64,000 bases of DNA from positions 7,238,035-7,302,034 of the forward strand of contig OW388298.1 in assembly GCA_936450465.1 (NCBI GenBank), in the 5' to 3' direction. How positions within the stretch are numbered: the stretch's first letter is position 1; every line of letters starts with the position of its first letter. Shown here piece after piece: positions 7,611 through 17,096 of this stretch. The notes beneath the pieces were generated by a model, which ran no database searches, had not been told where the DNA came from, and saw only the letters and a program-made list of their open reading frames with translations. This DNA comes from Gibbula magus. Its lineage: Eukaryota > Mollusca > Gastropoda > Trochida > Trochidae. A program made the translations under genes and the position numbers.

Positions 7611-8114
7611 TTATTCAAAAGTGACAGTCCTGAACTTGGTGTTAAATTGCTGATGTTTTGACCATCTTGGTGCTCTGGTGTTTGATCTTGTTCTTTGTAT
7701 TCGTCGCAGTTTTGGTGATGGTGTTGCGAGTTCCAGTTTTGTTGTCTTTAATTCTCTAATGATGTTGGGAATCTTCGATTTTGTAAGTACCTTCAAAGTT
7801 TCAATGGGGGACCTTTTCAAGTCTGACATGTTATGTTTCATTATTACTCTCCTGAATATCTGAACATTGTCCTCCTTGTCACCTGTTGTTGTACTGGATG
7901 AATCCACGCACCTGCACAAGATGGCGGTGTGCGAGTGTTGAGTTACAGCTGCCATGTCCCAGAGTCCAGTGTTGCAGGATATGACACACTCAAGGTTACT
8001 TCTTACCTCAAACACTGGAGAGTCGGGGAACCAGGAAACAGAGTTGTCGCCCTTCCACAGCGAAGTCATAGCTTCAGTCATAATAAAAAGCATCATGTTC
8101 ATAAACAGTTTCAT
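7611..8114 (-). CDS. Secreted PAN/apple-like domain protein with basic tail, no propeller
   Basis: 167 residues from ATG 8114. Residues 1-15 form a short signal peptide (MKLFMNMMLFIMTEA). Residues about 18-90 are a cysteine-containing module starting LWKGDNSVSWF, with ECVISCNTG, then HSHTAILCRCVD and FRRV, which resembles a PAN/apple fold (C-x3-C and C-x-C). The remaining 75 residues are basic and low in complexity (KLRRIQRTRSNTRAP). The same N-terminal module heads the propeller proteins at 12337 and 41351, so this is a family member that stops before the propeller. It is intronless and diverges from the gene at 12337. No function is recognised beyond probable secretion and binding. Confidence 0.65.
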   Translation of the reverse strand: MKLFMNMMLFIMTEAMTSLWKGDNSVSWFPDSPVFEVRSNLECVISCNTGLWDMAAVTQHSHTAILCRCVDSSSTTTGDKEDNVQIFRRVIMKHNMSDLKRSPIETLKVLTKSKIPNIIRELKTTKLELATPSPKLRRIQRTRSNTRAPRWSKHQQFNTKFRTVTFE

Positions 8115-8758
8115 TGCGTTTTGTGTTGAAGTCTTTTTTTTAAATGATATTTTGTGAACGTAACTAGGTTACTGTATAATATTTACAAATGGTGTCCAAG
8201 AATTCTATGTTAACCTCACTATTCTTTGTCCCGATGCACAGCAAGGCTTACAAGAACTTTTATGAAGCAATGTTATATGGAGACAATTACTTTGTACATT
8301 CTACTCTTAAACTATCATCCACATCATATCAATGTTGTTAATCTGTTTCCTGTTATGCATCAACAGAGAAAAGATTTGTCCTTTTTTGTCAACTTTCAAC
8401 TTTCTTTTTTAAAAAGATAACCATCAGTCTTTCTTGATGCCATCTTCCACAGCCGTTCCATGTCATCATTTCTGCCTATTATTAGTTTCCATTACAATAA
8501 TCTTTTCAAAAATTAATCTAACTCTTTGGTCCTAAAACATAATTCTGCAAAACGCTTATTGTTTTAAAAGTCTTTTTTAGAAATCTCCAAATGTTTCAAA
8601 TATTACATTTTACCTATTTGAAATGTTCATATAGGAATACCTCTTAAAAAAACTAACTGCAATAACGTGTTTCTCCTTCATTTACGTAACTTATTATTGT
8701 CTCTTAAAGAAAAAATTAAAATGTTCATTGGATATGTTATTCGTCAGGCTTTATATTA

Positions 8759-9251
8759 CTGCAACATGTTCAAAACGTTGCTGCACGAATCGTCAGTCTC
8801 TCCAGCAGATCTAGCCACATCACTCCTATCCTGCAGAACCTTCATTGGCTTCCTATCAAGCACAGAATAAACTACAAGCTTCTTTGTGTCGTCTTTTGCT
8901 GTCTGTCTACTCAAGAACCCGCCTTTCTTCGAGATCTACTCACCACCTACTCTCCATCAAGATCTCTACGTTCTGAGAGCCGCAATCTCCTGGTTATTCC
9001 AAGGGTCAGGACAACACGCTATGGAGAAAGAACTTTCGCCTTCGCCACCGCTTCTCTCTGGAACAGTCTTCCTCAACATCTCAGAGACTGTCAAAATCTC
9101 TCCACTTTCAAATCTCAACTAAAGACATACTTCTACAGGACTGCTTTCTCTTAATTTTTCTCGATACTTTAAATTTATGTTGGCGCTTTGAGCATGCAAT
9201 GCGCATGGATATATGCGCGGTATAAATATCCTATTATTATTATTATTATTA
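8759..9251 (+). mobile_element. LINE (CR1/L2-type non-LTR) 3' end, 5'-truncated
   Basis: In frame from 8768 to the TAA at 9152-9154 the translation contains VQNVAARIVSL, HITPILQNLHWLP, RYGERTFAFATASLWNSLP and FKSQLKTYFY, the typical C-terminus of CR1/L2/jockey-like reverse transcriptases. It is followed by a short 3' UTR (AATGCGCATGGATATATGCG) and a TTA microsatellite tail. The paralogous site in unit 2 (about 17886-17893) lacks exactly this stretch, so the insertion limits are seen directly. Truncated to about 490 bp and dead. Confidence 0.9.
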
Positions 9252-12200
9252 TATTATTCAATGTTAATAACTTGCATGTTGATATTTTCTAGCATATTTC
9301 AGCACAAGATTTCAGCTCTCTAAAGCTTTTACTTGTTGAGATGAGATGAAATGTATATACATTTTTGTATTATTATAATAATTGTATGATCCGTGTTTTC
9401 AATCTTTCTATCAACTCTATCTCGCACGCTTACTCTTTTCAACTACCAAGTACAACACCTTCATAGACTTAGATGCTTGTAATCAGTTGTGTCATTCTTT
9501 TTGAAGTGACAAATTGTGAATGATAAAACTTCACCGTAGCTAATTGGAACGTCTTTTTAGCATTAGCAATCCTATTTGTGGATATAAATAACACCATTCT
9601 AAACATTACTGAGTGTTGTTTATTCCTGTTGTTATTTTTCAAAAACATTTACCCGGTTGACTAACGTACTAATAACATATCTTTGAGAAAAGTCAAAACT
9701 CATTTAAAATATTGGTAAACTTAATGTCATGTTAAGCTTGCAGTAAAAGGTCGTACAAAACTGTGTATCGATTGCAGAGTATCACCTTTCTTATGTTTCC
9801 AACCAAAAATGTCCATTGTAACGAGTAAAGCAAAGTTGTAAAATGTAGGGTGTATATCACTTGTTGTATATAAGTTTAAGTTGATATTGGTGCTGGAGAG
9901 AATAATAATCCTGGTGGTGTGTACGTCAAAGTTGTTGGTCAAAACAAAATAGATATCAGCTTCAAATTGTTTGAATCAGAGCAAATGTTAATACAATGTT
10001 TGTGTTCTCTTTATTAAATAGTTGATATCGGTGCTAGAGAGAATACGTTTTACAACTGCAAAGTTTGAACTAGAACAGCCGTCGAGGAGCATATTCAGGG
10101 GAGATAATATAAAACTGAATACCTTAAAAAAAAAAATACCACTGTTGATTTGGGGGGTAAGAACAGCAACGCAAGTTATTTCAACGTCAAAGTTGCATTT
10201 AGAGGTTCTACGTTTCAAAGAAAGTTGGATTTATTATAAATACGTTATCTCATTCTTCATTAGTCGTTCTTTCATATGAATCATTATAATCTTAGGCTAT
10301 GTTTATAGTGCCCATGGGTTTATGGTATGTAAGGTACATTCGTACATGTAAAGTTATTACAAACCTCCTACTAATTGTCCAACATTTACCTTATCTGTAT
10401 GATGTATATATATACATATATTACAAGATACCTTGTTAAACTTAAAAATCAAAACAATAGTATACACACTATGCATTTCTTTTCCATGTATATCTTTATA
10501 GATCTTAATCATGCAACAAAATACTGCTTTACTGCTTTATCACCATAAACATGAGCGTGTAACGGTTAGAAAAAGCGTTAGAAAGACATATATGACTTTA
10601 AACCCTGCCCTTTAACCTTTTATATGGTATGGGGTCGGCAATAGGCAAATATGCCTTCCTTACGCTATATCTATGAGATGTACACTCCTGTGTCATCATT
10701 TACATGTATTTTAAACCGTAAATTTGAGATTTAGTTTTGAACAATATAAACTGAATATATATGCATGCATTCTCAAAACATGTTTTCTAAACAAGAAAGT
10801 CTCTCTGGTATACCCTATCCTATAACCTTTTATCTATAGGCATATTTGTCTTTCTAATGCTATTACTTTACGATACACGTCGCTATGTCAGCATACCGAT
10901 TATCTGTCTTTCTACTCTTAGTTGGAGATTTGAATACCGAATGATATACAGTAAATAATATATTCATGTATACTCAAAAAGGGGTTTTGGAATAAGTCAT
11001 TCCTCATAAATTCTGATATACTTCATGATAAAACAAGGAAAGATCATATCAACTTCTTTGTTTCCTGTCGTGGAAATGATGAACGTTTTGAATCAATAAT
11101 TGATGGGAATACTCTGAATCACATTGTTCACAAACAAAAAAGATTATTTCTTCTTCCTATCAATATTTAAGAAGTTTTCAATTTGTCACTCGATTATTTT
11201 ACAAACTGCTTTAGAGTTTTGATCATGGATTATGATTTGATATTCTTATCACTTACTGAAACTAAAGTGATTTGTTGTTAACCCAGGCTGCAAACTGCAG
11301 TATAATAGGTACATACATATATTTACCTTGGTACATTAAACAATATAATAGCCATGTAAAACTGATATATGAAAGGGTTATGAAATTTATTTTTTGAATA
11401 AGGCATACTACGTACTTTAACAGAAGATTGAGAGTTTTCTTACAGTTCCTAGTTCAGATTGTACATAAATGATCTATAAGATTAATATTTATTAATATGT
11501 GTTTATGTTTTTTATTCTCAAATGGGATATATGAATAAATAATGAAAGATAAATTTAATTACAAAAAGTGAACTTTGTATTACAAACGGGATTCATCTAT
11601 TGTAATGTGCTATTCTGTCAAATATAAATTATTAAAACATAGTGATCAATAATAAACCCTCAATAAGACATTAGTAATAAATTCATATACATTTCCCTAG
11701 TTGTATCAATCTCTGACGAACAGTTTTGGAGATCTGTTCTGCACGTGAAATTGAGAAAGTCATTTTGATTTTGTTTCAGAATCAAGATAAATATGTTTTT
11801 TCATGGAAATTGCTAAAAATAAAAGTCCGAAAAAGGTTTTTAGAAGCCATAAACACATTTACACATGATAACTGTTCCACATACGGGGTTTTAGCTAGGC
11901 TTTACAGTGTTTAATTCTGATATGGAAACAAAAGCCACACGCAAGAATTGACTGAGTTCATTTCTAAATCCCCAAACTTTGTTTTGTCAGGGGATAAAAA
12001 GGTAAGATAGAAAATCTCAATTACAATTGAATTTATGAGAAGACATTTTTAACAAAACCTTGGAAAAATAAAGATCTTCAACAATCATGGAAATAACTAG
12101 ATTAATTATGAATTTGTTTTATCAGATATTCTGTCAAGATGAAGGGAAGTAGTAAATGACATTTTCGCATTTAGCGGCATAGTGTGATGCGGCATATTCT

Positions 12201-12336
12201 GTTAATCGTGTTATCGAGCTAACCCCTCCTGGATTTGACTGTAATCAAGACTATTTCTGTGTTTATTTGTCAACCAATCTGTTATTCATTGACGCAGAGG
12301 TTGGGAGTTTTTTTTATTGGCAGATACACAGTGACT
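9252..12336. other. Long AT-rich spacer of duplication unit 1
   Basis: No supported gene. It is homologous in blocks to 17894-20096 of unit 2 (for example TTACCCGGTTGACTAACGTACT at about 9650 and 18333; GTGGAAATGATGAACGTTTTG at about 11068 and 19500). It contains internal near-duplications around ATATACACTGAATAT and CCTGTGTCATCAT. It presumably includes the promoters of the divergent gene pair, but no clear TATA box was found next to either ATG. Confidence 0.55.
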
Positions 12337-14070
12337 ATGGGTCTTGAGTACGTACTTTCAATACTCACATGTTTTCTTAGTTTCGCGTCTGCTGAGATGG
12401 AGAGTCAACTGTGGAAGGGAGACAACTCTGTAGAGAAATTTGGAGTCATTGTCACTCTAAAATCAGAAAGTAAGATATCCTCTATAAGCTCCTGTATCTT
12501 GAAACTAAAATGTGATGCCGTTGGAATTGTGTTCCCAAGTACAGGAATTAACTGCCGATTGGGAAATTCCACCAGGAGACCGTCAGGGGGGCGGGAGGAA
12601 CAGTTGATGAGATTCAGAAGAGTGGAGATGGTGGTTGGAGAGTCGACGAGGCATGATGGAAGACCAAAGAATGCTGATAAACTTCAAACGAACGATGGTG
12701 ATCCTAGAAAAGGGGACACTAACTTGGTGGTAAGGCTTAGTGAACCGATTGTCCAACACAGACGTTCTCACAAGCTGCAGGAGTTGACAACATCCAACCA
12801 AGGACTCCAAGAAAGGAATAGGACGACATCCAAACAAGGACTCCAAGAAAGGAAGAGGACAAAATCCAAACCAGAACTCCAAGGAAAGAAGATTACCCCA
12901 TGGAGAAAACCTAACTGGAACATGTTCAAAGATACAGCAAAGGGAACTGGAAAACAAGAAATACAGAAACCAGGAAAGCGGACCAAGAAAACTGTTCCCT
13001 ATCGAAGGAAGCCAGACGTGGAACAAGTGGCTGATCAAAATATGTCAGACAATGAAAGTGCAATTGGAACAGTTAAAACCTCACAACGGGAAATAGCTAA
13101 GAATCCTGTAATTGACGATAGAAATCCACCTGGGTATAAGAGTGCTAATGGCCTGCAGCTCAACAACAAACAACATTCCCAAACGGTGAACAAAACTCCT
13201 GATGCATATGCAAAGCCAAGGCCTAAATCCCGATCACAAGAGGGTTCAAGTAAATTCAGGCCAGATCAACTCCCCTTTGCAGCCGGAAAGAACCTCTTCC
13301 AACTCTTCAGAAACAAGCAGAAAAAAGTCTTTGGGCTCTTCGTGTATAATCCGGTGAAAGAGAAGTTTGAAAACCTGCAGACCTCAGTCCCGGGTACGAC
13401 ATGCAACCAGGTGGCTATTTCCGGATGTACAGTCTACTACTGTGCCAACATGCACCAACTACATTCCGTTTGTCTGGGCGGGGGATCTAAGAGCAGCCAT
13501 CTTCTCTCAGTCAAAGGAAGACTCCGAAACGTCTTTGCGGACTCTGTAAACAACGTTCTCATCTTCACTGTGAAAAAAAAACACTCAACCTTGTTCATAT
13601 CCTCGGACATGAAAGGGAAGGAGATGAAACAATTTGGTTCTGCAAAGTCTGTAAAGAACAGCATCATCGTCAGGGAAGAGGGACTTTTCTACTGGACTCT
13701 CTATAACGACGAGTTCATCAACCTTATACAGTACACAAAGAAGGGCGCCACTGCCTCTTCCATCAATCCCCAAGCCAAAATTCTCCACTTTGGTGTTTGT
13801 AGTCGTCTCAGTCTGATTGTCTGGTGTGAAGGGGGACGTCAAAGATATTGGCTTAAAACTTTAAACAGGTCAACGTTTGAAAGAAAAAGCAGTGAGAAGC
13901 TTTCCACACGTTTCAACGCTATTTGTTATCAGGACAAAATTTACATCGACGACGGGAACAATCTAATTGAATACGACCATACTAGTCTGGTGGCTAAGAA
14001 TAAAGTTGGGAAAACCTCTATCAGGAAGGACTCCATTTGTAAATGGTGCACAGTATATATAAAGGGGTAG
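12337..14070 (+). CDS. Secreted PAN-like domain, basic linker, beta-propeller protein (unit 1, intact)
   Basis: 577 residues from the ATG at 12337; the frame is open 34 codons upstream, but without an ATG and the chosen start gives a signal peptide (MGLEYVLSILTCFLSFASA). Domains: residues about 20-90, the family N-terminal module (QLWKGDNSVEKF ... SCILKLKCDAVG); about 95-310, a basic hydrophilic linker with a 12-residue repeat (QGLQERKRTTSK, three copies, 12791-12895); about 310-577, a beta-propeller-like region beginning LFQLFRNKQKKVF, with blades that resemble LDLR class-B repeats (LFYWTLYNDEFINLIQY; LSLIVWCEGGRQRYWL; KIYIDDGNNLIEYDH), ending CKWCTVYIKG. Intronless. Probably an extracellular binding or matrix protein; the function is not known to me. 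Confidence 0.8.
   Translation: MGLEYVLSILTCFLSFASAEMESQLWKGDNSVEKFGVIVTLKSESKISSISSCILKLKCDAVGIVFPSTGINCRLGNSTRRPSGGREEQLMRFRRVEMVVGESTRHDGRPKNADKLQTNDGDPRKGDTNLVVRLSEPIVQHRRSHKLQELTTSNQGLQERNRTTSKQGLQERKRTKSKPELQGKKITPWRKPNWNMFKDTAKGTGKQEIQKPGKRTKKTVPYRRKPDVEQVADQNMSDNESAIGTVKTSQREIAKNPVIDDRNPPGYKSANGLQLNNKQHSQTVNKTPDAYAKPRPKSRSQEGSSKFRPDQLPFAAGKNLFQLFRNKQKKVFGLFVYNPVKEKFENLQTSVPGTTCNQVAISGCTVYYCANMHQLHSVCLGGGSKSSHLLSVKGRLRNVFADSVNNVLIFTVKKKHSTLFISSDMKGKEMKQFGSAKSVKNSIIVREEGLFYWTLYNDEFINLIQYTKKGATASSINPQAKILHFGVCSRLSLIVWCEGGRQRYWLKTLNRSTFERKSSEKLSTRFNAICYQDKIYIDDGNNLIEYDHTSLVAKNKVGKTSIRKDSICKWCTVYIKG
12791..12895 (+). repeat. 36-bp coding minisatellite in the linker
   Basis: Three successive 36-bp units with CAAGGACTCCAAGAAAGGA encode a 12-residue basic repeat. 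The unit-2 paralogue has one repeat fewer (about 20560-20625), so the array length varies between copies. Confidence 0.75.
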
Positions 14071-15359
14071 TTCAGGGTGTTGCAGCTGCACGAGGGATCT
14101 CGCACCTGCAGAGAATCAATAAGATACTCTATTTTAACAGACAGTTTAGTACAATTATTGCATATGCAGCAAGTGGCTGATCCAGAAGTTGGGGTGGTTT
14201 TAAAAAAAATGATCTCAAAGCAAAGAAAAAGATAAAGTAAAGAAAAAGCAGTAATCAAACATTTTTAAATTTGATGTGATCATACCATATGGTAGTAAGT
14301 CTAATTGGGTAACATATACTTAACAGTTGTTGTCATCTATATCGGCTTCGGTAATGCTTGGCGGAATTAATTAATCTTTTCTGTTCCGTTTAAAGGCAGG
14401 TTCCTTTCAAAGTCTACTGCGAAAGAATAATATAAAGTCCATTTATGTAGAACATTACTTTTCAGTATTGACCATAAGAAAGGTTTTTCGGAGATCCATG
14501 CATACTGATCCAATTTTTTGATCAATGATTACGTGTCAATATTTTATTTCCTACTTTTAAAATGCATAACCAAGGAACAGACATATGACAATTTTGATAA
14601 AGAACGAAATGAATGTTAAATGACCCGGTGGCTTGTTTTCTAGAACTTCAAATTCCTGCAAATATTTGACTTTAATAAGATAAGAACACTAATGGCAAGA
14701 AAAGTTTTCAATGTGTTTTTGAAGCAAGAAAGACAGGAAACTTGGTCTGAGGGTCAAGTCAATTTCGATCCAAGATGACCGCCAAATCCAAAATGGCCGC
14801 CACTGTTAAAACGTATCTGCATTTACATGTTTCTGCATATTTAAATGACTACCAGGATTACCAATAAATTGTCATTCATGGTATTTCTAGTATAAACGAC
14901 CAAGATTGACAATCAAATTTGATGATATAAACACGTAGAAACGCACAAAAATAAACATCACCTTAGATCACAAAATTGGCTGCCATTTTTGTTGTTTAAT
15001 TTTTCTATTTATCATTTGTACCATCGTCAACAATGGATTTATCAATACAGGATCAATCCTTGTATTTCTTGGGTTTCAAGCTAGCATGAATAACAATAAA
15101 ATAACAAGTGCACAATTGCCTTGATTTTCTGCACCATTCTGCCGGACAATAAGAACTATTTTGATGAATTTTTGTTGAAAACACAGGCTATTGCGAATGT
15201 GCGATGTGAGAACTGTATTTTTGAAAGAAATACTATAAATAAATTCAATGTTTCTGTAATCGTTTTTCAGGTAATCAATTAAACCTCTTACCAGAAATAT
15301 AGTGAAAATTGTACATGAACAATAAATACCTAAAATAATACAAATTTAATGTGGAAGAA
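14071..15359. other. 3' flank of the unit-1 propeller gene
   Basis: No gene. The first 100 bp match the 3' flank of the unit-2 gene and the fragments near 35440 (GCTGCACGAGGGATCTC). From about 14385 to 15270 it is homologous to 35727-36430 (CCGTTTAAAGGCAG; ATTGACCATAAGAAA; CCATGCATACTGATC). It includes CAAAATGGCCGCCA-type sequence near 14790, not tied to a gene. Confidence 0.5.
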
Positions 15360-15805
15360 ATATCATTCATATAATGTGTTTTGTTCATACGGCGAAGCCA
15401 TGGCATGAGAATGAGGATATGCAATCATGATAACTTTTGCAATTGAATCAAATATTCAAATAACAATTGCTCATTTACATCAAAAGAAACTACAGTAATT
15501 CACGGCAAAACAATCATTCAATGTACGGACTGTATTCAATGCTGCACAAACTGTCATACCCAGTCCATACGTTGAAGCCATGGTACGAGAATAAGGGTAT
15601 ACAATCAAGATAACCTGTGCAAATTAATCAGTTATTCAAGTAACAATTACTTCATTTCCTTCAAAAGAAACTATACAGTAATTTTGGGGAAAACATTCAT
15701 TCTATGTATGAACAGTATTCAGTGTTGCAGAAACCAGTTCATAATGTGAAGCCATGGAATGAGAATGAGGATATGCAATCAAGATAACTTGTGCAAATGA
15801 ATCCA
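15360..15805. repeat. About 177-bp tandem repeat, 2.5 copies
   Basis: The anchor GAAGCCATGG occurs at 15394, 15574 and 15748 (spacing 180 and 174). Each unit carries GAGAATGAGGATATGCAATCA, TTCAAATAACAATT and AAAAGAAACTA followed by CAGTAATT. Copies differ by scattered substitutions. This is a short satellite-like array, non-coding. Confidence 0.8.
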
Positions 15806-16183
15806 ATTAAGAGATTCATCTGATGAAGACCATCTATTCGTCGAAACATGTAACCAATGAAAATACATTTCTCTGGTTACAGTGGTATTTTCCCTTTTTT
15901 CCAATGAACATAATAGACACAAAACGACAACATAAGTTGTGGATTCATGAAATGTACACAGTTTATTGTTGAGTATGGAAAGACAAGTAATTATCACATC
16001 TAGACGATTGACAGAACAGAGAAATCAAACTAGGAAACACCTGATAAGACAAAATAATAGACTTTTTCTACAATAGTTTACATAGGGCAATGAACTCCAC
16101 CTTCTAACAGGTGATATACTTTCCACCCAAGGGAATAAATCTCAATGTTAACTTACTACGCCATGAATGATCCACCTTGTTAA
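15806..16183. other. Duplicated flank shared with 22330-22691 and 37245-37597
   Basis: Starts at AAGAGATTCATCTGATGAAGACC. Contains GTAACCAATGAAAATA, ATGAAATGTACACAGTTTATTG and TCTAGACGATTGACAGAACAG, all repeated in the two other flanks. No coding capacity was recognised. Confidence 0.6.
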
Positions 16184-16232
16184 AGGTACATCCATTGTGT
16201 TGTTGTGGCTCACATATGCCAAACGTTATAAA
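16184..16232 (+). mobile_element. Truncated copy of the 490-bp TTAA MITE
   Basis: The first ~50 bp (AGGTACATCCATTGTGTTG...) match the left ends of the full MITEs at 22696 and 28236 and are preceded by TTAA (16180-16183). The sequence switches to the start of duplication unit 2 at about 16233-16237. Confidence 0.75.
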
Positions 16233-16599
16233 TATATGAATATGATTAGATTGGAATTAATGTTCAACATTAGAAAAAACATGTCAAGGGTTAAGTTGAC
16301 CAAATTATAAAGAAAGAGTCTCCTCTGTACATTGAATTTTTTTCAACTATTTTACATTTAAGTATGTGAATATTTGTTCTTTACAAGTCGCGTTATTATC
16401 ATTATTTAAGACAACAAAAAGAAAATGTGATTTATTTATACAAACTCTTTGTTTATCAGCAAATCATAAGCAGGATAATACATATTAATATAAACCATGG
16501 TCTTCATAATCACATTGTATGGATGTCCTGCTAGTTGCTAGATTGGTGGATCTTTTCACTGTACCTTTATTGTATACTTTTCTGATTGACCATTACCAA

Positions 16600-17096
16600 T
16601 TATTCAAAAGTGGCAGTCCTGAACTTGGTGTTAAATTGCTGATGTTTTGACCATCCTGGTTCTCTGGTTTTTTATCTTGTTCTTTGTATTTATCGCAGTT
16701 TTGGTGATGGTGTCGCGAGTTCCCGTTTTGTTGTCATCAATTCTCTTGGAATCTTCGATTTTGTAAGTAACTTCAAAGTTTCAATGGGGGACCTTTTCAA
16801 GTCTTACATGTTACATTTCTTATTACTCTCCTGAATATCTGAACATTGTCCTCCTATTCATCTGTTGTTGTCCTGGATGAATCCACGCACCTGCACATGA
16901 TGGCGGTGTGTGCGTGTTCAGTAACAGCTGCCAGATCCCAGAGTCCAGTGTTGCAGGACATGACACACTCAAGGTTATTTCTTACCTCAAACACTGGAGA
17001 GTCGGGGAACCAGGAAACAGAGTTGTCTCCCTTCCACAGCGAAATCTTCGCTTTACTCATAGTAAACAGAAGCAAATCCATAAGCAACGTCATCAT
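16600..17096 (-). pseudogene. PAN-like secreted protein, unit 2, broken
   Basis: Paralogue of the gene at 7611-8114. From ATG 17096 it has a signal peptide (MMTLLMDLLLFTMSKA) and the module LWKGDNSVSWF ... ECVMSCNTG ... AHTAIMCRCVD. A TAG at 16854-16856 replaces the Lys codon of the intact copy. Further downstream it also has a 9-nt in-frame deletion (near 16746) and a 1-nt deletion (near 16817). The old stop is at 16600-16602. The lesions are seen by direct comparison. Confidence 0.85.

Noticed and set aside
12583..13038. 151-codon minus-strand frame within the propeller gene
   Set aside because: Antisense shadow of the basic linker-coding repeat; no domain and not conserved in unit 2.
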